A stretch of DNA of 7,118 nt from Candidatus Bathyarchaeota archaeon. Its GTDB lineage: Archaea > Thermoproteota > Bathyarchaeia > Bathyarchaeales > Bathycorpusculaceae. Of the stretch, positions 5,941 through 7,118 are shown piece after piece. Where the stretch lies: the NCBI GenBank assembly GCA_030626685.1, contig DAOUTL010000065.1, positions 1-7,118 on the forward strand. Direction: 5' to 3'. How positions within the stretch are numbered: position 1 is the stretch's first letter; every line of letters begins with the position of its first letter. The notes beneath the pieces were generated by a model that was given only the letters and a program-made list of their open reading frames with translations, did not search any database and had not been told where the DNA came from. The translations under genes were made by a program, and so were the position numbers.

Positions 5941-6213
5941 CTAACCTGTAAGTGTGAGTTCCCGTGTAAACCTTTGCCTTCGAGGTATATGTTTCATTCG
6001 CTTGCTAGGGAATCCGCCTGTAAACATCAAGCATCTCAGAGATATGGGTTTGATGCCTGGCTCCTTCTCCTTCCAAATTAGAGAATTAATAAATTCTCGT
6101 TCTTCTTTCTTCAGAGTTATCGTTGTTCTTTTAGCTGTTTTTGGTTTTTTCAATTTTTCTCTTCTTCTTTCAGCATATCTTATATGCTTCGCTGAACAAC
6201 AGTTCACAACCAA
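5941..6213 (-). CDS. Doubtful basic ORF upstream of amrS (90 aa)
   Basis: An open frame rich in Lys, Arg and Glu (for example residues 12-31 are almost all charged), followed by TITLKKEEREFINSLI, which could be a strand and helix. I recognise no family. In favour: it is on the same strand as its neighbours, its TAG overlaps the first base of the amrS ribosome binding site, and a TTTTAAAAAG box near 6239-6248 is suitably spaced. Against: it opens with TTG, has no ribosome binding site, and the opposite strand carries an ORF of almost the same length, so the coding strand is not certain. A shorter version from the TTG at 6153 is possible. If it is not coding, this region is a long leader of amrS. 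Confidence 0.25.
   Translation of the reverse strand: MVVNCCSAKHIRYAERRREKLKKPKTAKRTTITLKKEEREFINSLIWKEKEPGIKPISLRCLMFTGGFPSKRMKHIPRRQRFTRELTLTG
6172..6188. repeat. 17-bp palindrome (7+3+7) with TATA-like core
   Basis: AGCATAT-CTT-ATATGCT is a perfect 7-base inverted repeat with a 3-base centre. On the minus strand it contains CATATAAG, a good TATA-like box, so it could be a promoter with an overlapping operator for amrS, transcribed with a leader of a little over 200 bases. It could also pair as a small RNA stem. The function is inferred from symmetry and position only. Confidence 0.4.
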
Positions 6214-6311
6214 ATAATTTTTAGCAACGCATAGGCTTTTTAAAACTGCTGTTGAAGAAACCTACTCAGTCTGAAAAGATAATGCACCTTGAGTATCGAA
6301 GGCATAAACCG

Positions 6312-6554
6312 CTAAGAAATAATCTTATTTTTAACCAAGTACCATATAAGCACTAAACCAATTATGAAAAGAATAATTCCCGAACCCATTGAAACAGCAT
6401 AGTTGATTTTCAGAATGTTTAGGAATACATAAACCACGTAAGTGGGTCCAGCAAATGTCAAGAAAGCTGCAAGCACCACCAAAACCGTTCTCCAGAATTT
6501 TGAACTCAAATCCAACCTAACTGATGTCTTGCTTTTTTCTTTTTCCTTAGTCAT
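6312..6554 (-). CDS. Small two-helix membrane protein (80 aa), function unknown
   Basis: A charged N-terminal segment (MTKEKEKSKTSVRLDLSSK) is followed by two hydrophobic stretches, about residues 22-47 and 53-75, with a short IN-type turn between and a basic C-terminus (KNKIIS). This is the look of an integral membrane hairpin with both ends probably in the cytoplasm (positive charges at both ends). No signal-peptide cleavage site or conserved functional residue is visible, and I do not recognise a family. The ATG at 6554 is close to a TATA-like box at 6581-6588, giving a very short leader. The gene lies 46 bases after the PAC2-family gene and is followed by the gene-poor stretch. Strong hydrophobic periodicity makes it likely real despite its size. 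Confidence 0.68.
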   Translation of the reverse strand: MTKEKEKSKTSVRLDLSSKFWRTVLVVLAAFLTFAGPTYVVYVFLNILKINYAVSMGSGIILFIIGLVLIWYLVKNKIIS

Positions 6555-6580
6555 TCATTCACGCTCATTAATCTTGACAA

Positions 6581-6588
6581 CTTTAAAG
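6581..6588 (-). promoter_or_regulatory. Possible TATA box for the small membrane protein
   Basis: The minus-strand sequence CTTTAAAG is preceded by the A-rich AAAACATAA, which could serve as a BRE-like element. A start site about 26 bases downstream falls near 6559, five bases before the ATG at 6554, which fits a near-leaderless transcript and the absence of a clear ribosome binding site. This is by-eye spacing evidence only. Confidence 0.35.
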
Positions 6589-6600
6589 TTATGTTTTCTC

Positions 6601-7118
6601 TTATAACCCTTCCTTCACCTCATTCCCCAAGGCTTTCATTAAAAACTTGAAGACCGAAAAACCTGCTCCGCGGTCTGCCCTAAAGCCGGTTGTTGCACTT
6701 AATAGACATACGCCGTTTATTCCGCGTTCCTTTGCAAGTCCCAGCATCAAGCCAGTAGCCCCCATAATTCTACCCTTGCTGTAGATTACTGCTCCTTTTT
6801 CCATAAATTCCGTGGCAAGTCTAGGGGAAGTGGCAGCTACATAAACCTGAGCTTTATTGTCTGATATCGGTACTCCGCCTATTGTGATAATGAAACTGCA
6901 GCCGTATTTTTCAACAAAATCCAATATTCCATCACATAACTCATAGTGTGCAATAACATCGTCAAAAGAGGGCTGCGTATCACCAGTCATTATTATAAAA
7001 TCATTTTTCTCCATGGGTGCAGCGTAAAACTCATACCGTGGCAAACGGCAAATCCCATTGGAGTTAACTGAAACATAATCTGGAAAAGAAGGCGAATACA
7101 ACTCTGCAAAAGATTTCG
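6601..7118 (-). CDS. PAC2-family protein (proteasome assembly chaperone family), 5'-partial
   Basis: The frame is open to the right edge (KSFAE before the first TTG), so the true N-terminus, usually a GIPGVGNVG-like segment about 40-50 residues further up, lies outside the window. Visible blocks fit the archaeal PAC2/COG2047 family: the FPDYVSVNSNGICRLPRYEFYA stretch, DFIIMTGDTQPS, a helix ending in YGCSFIITIGGVP, GRIMGATGLMLGLAKERGINGVCLLSATTGF, and the final helix FSVFKFLMKALG. Relatives of PAC2 include archaeal PbaA/PbaB proteins that bind proteasome subunits or act as scaffolds; no enzymatic activity is established for the family. The LLSATTG segment replaces the more usual LLxET, a small divergence. 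It is probably cytoplasmic. A separate promoter seems to drive the next gene, so an operon with it is not certain. Confidence 0.82.
   Translation of the reverse strand, partial: KSFAELYSPSFPDYVSVNSNGICRLPRYEFYAAPMEKNDFIIMTGDTQPSFDDVIAHYELCDGILDFVEKYGCSFIITIGGVPISDNKAQVYVAATSPRLATEFMEKGAVIYSKGRIMGATGLMLGLAKERGINGVCLLSATTGFRADRGAGFSVFKFLMKALGNEVKEGL

Larger units (their letters stand above)
5930..6311. other. Gene-poor stretch between the membrane protein and amrS
   Basis: The 382 bases hold no confidently coding frame. They contain the doubtful minus ORF (5941-6213), the palindrome at 6172-6188, and a nested inverted repeat near 6025-6055 (CATCAA...TTGATG around ATCTC-A-GAGAT). I looked for tRNA T-loop and anticodon-arm signatures and for C/D-box sRNA motifs and saw none that held up. 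The 98 bases from 6214 to 6311 show only AT-rich boxes. Confidence 0.5.

Noticed and set aside
5920..5950. tRNA T-arm-like GATTCAAATG on the minus strand
   Set aside because: No acceptor stem, anticodon arm or D-arm could be placed around it; it is the amrS start region.
5954..6217. Plus-strand ORF with a hydrophobic stretch (87 codons)
   Set aside because: The hydrophobic residues arise from reading the complement of Lys/Glu-rich codons; it is on the opposite strand to all neighbours and has no clear ribosome binding site.

Overview
The window looks archaeal. It carries a GPN-loop GTPase, a PAC2-family protein of the archaeal type, a short stand-alone COG1058 protein, a TFIIB-like zinc ribbon and a DUF4443 winged-helix protein, with AT-rich TATA-like boxes and GGTGG/GGAG ribosome binding sites. 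The gene set and moderately AT-rich composition would suit a TACK-group archaeon such as a Bathyarchaeia lineage, but the lineage is an inference that no marker here proves.

Layout. The left end (1-1761) reads rightward. It holds the C-terminal part of an M29-like metalloprotein, cut by the window edge; a small conserved-looking protein of unknown function; and a DUF4443 helix-turn-helix gene that is broken by an in-frame TGA and a frameshift. From 1758 to the right edge every supported gene is on the minus strand. In transcription order (right to left) these are: a PAC2-family protein (cut by the right edge), a two-helix membrane protein, a gene-poor stretch with one doubtful ORF, an AmmeMemoRadiSam-type radical SAM enzyme (AmrS), a PflX-like radical SAM protein, a small zinc-ribbon protein, a COG1058 (CinA N-domain) protein, and the GPN-loop GTPase. 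The two blocks converge at 1758-1761, where the stop codons overlap.

How the genes relate. The two radical SAM enzymes are 33 bases apart and the COG1058 and GPN genes 18 bases apart, so each pair is probably co-transcribed. The two radical SAM proteins share a layout: an N-terminal cysteine cluster ahead of the CxxxCxxC cluster. AMMECR1 and Memo, the usual AmrS partners, are not in the window. The COG1058 protein (nucleotide/cofactor hydrolase fold) and the GTPase look like housekeeping genes. No mobile element, CRISPR array, tRNA or rRNA was found. The points most worth a second look are the broken DUF4443 gene, a 10-base element placed at exactly the same distance before two successive minus-strand genes, two clean palindromes in intergenic DNA, and the poorly explained stretch 5930-6311.
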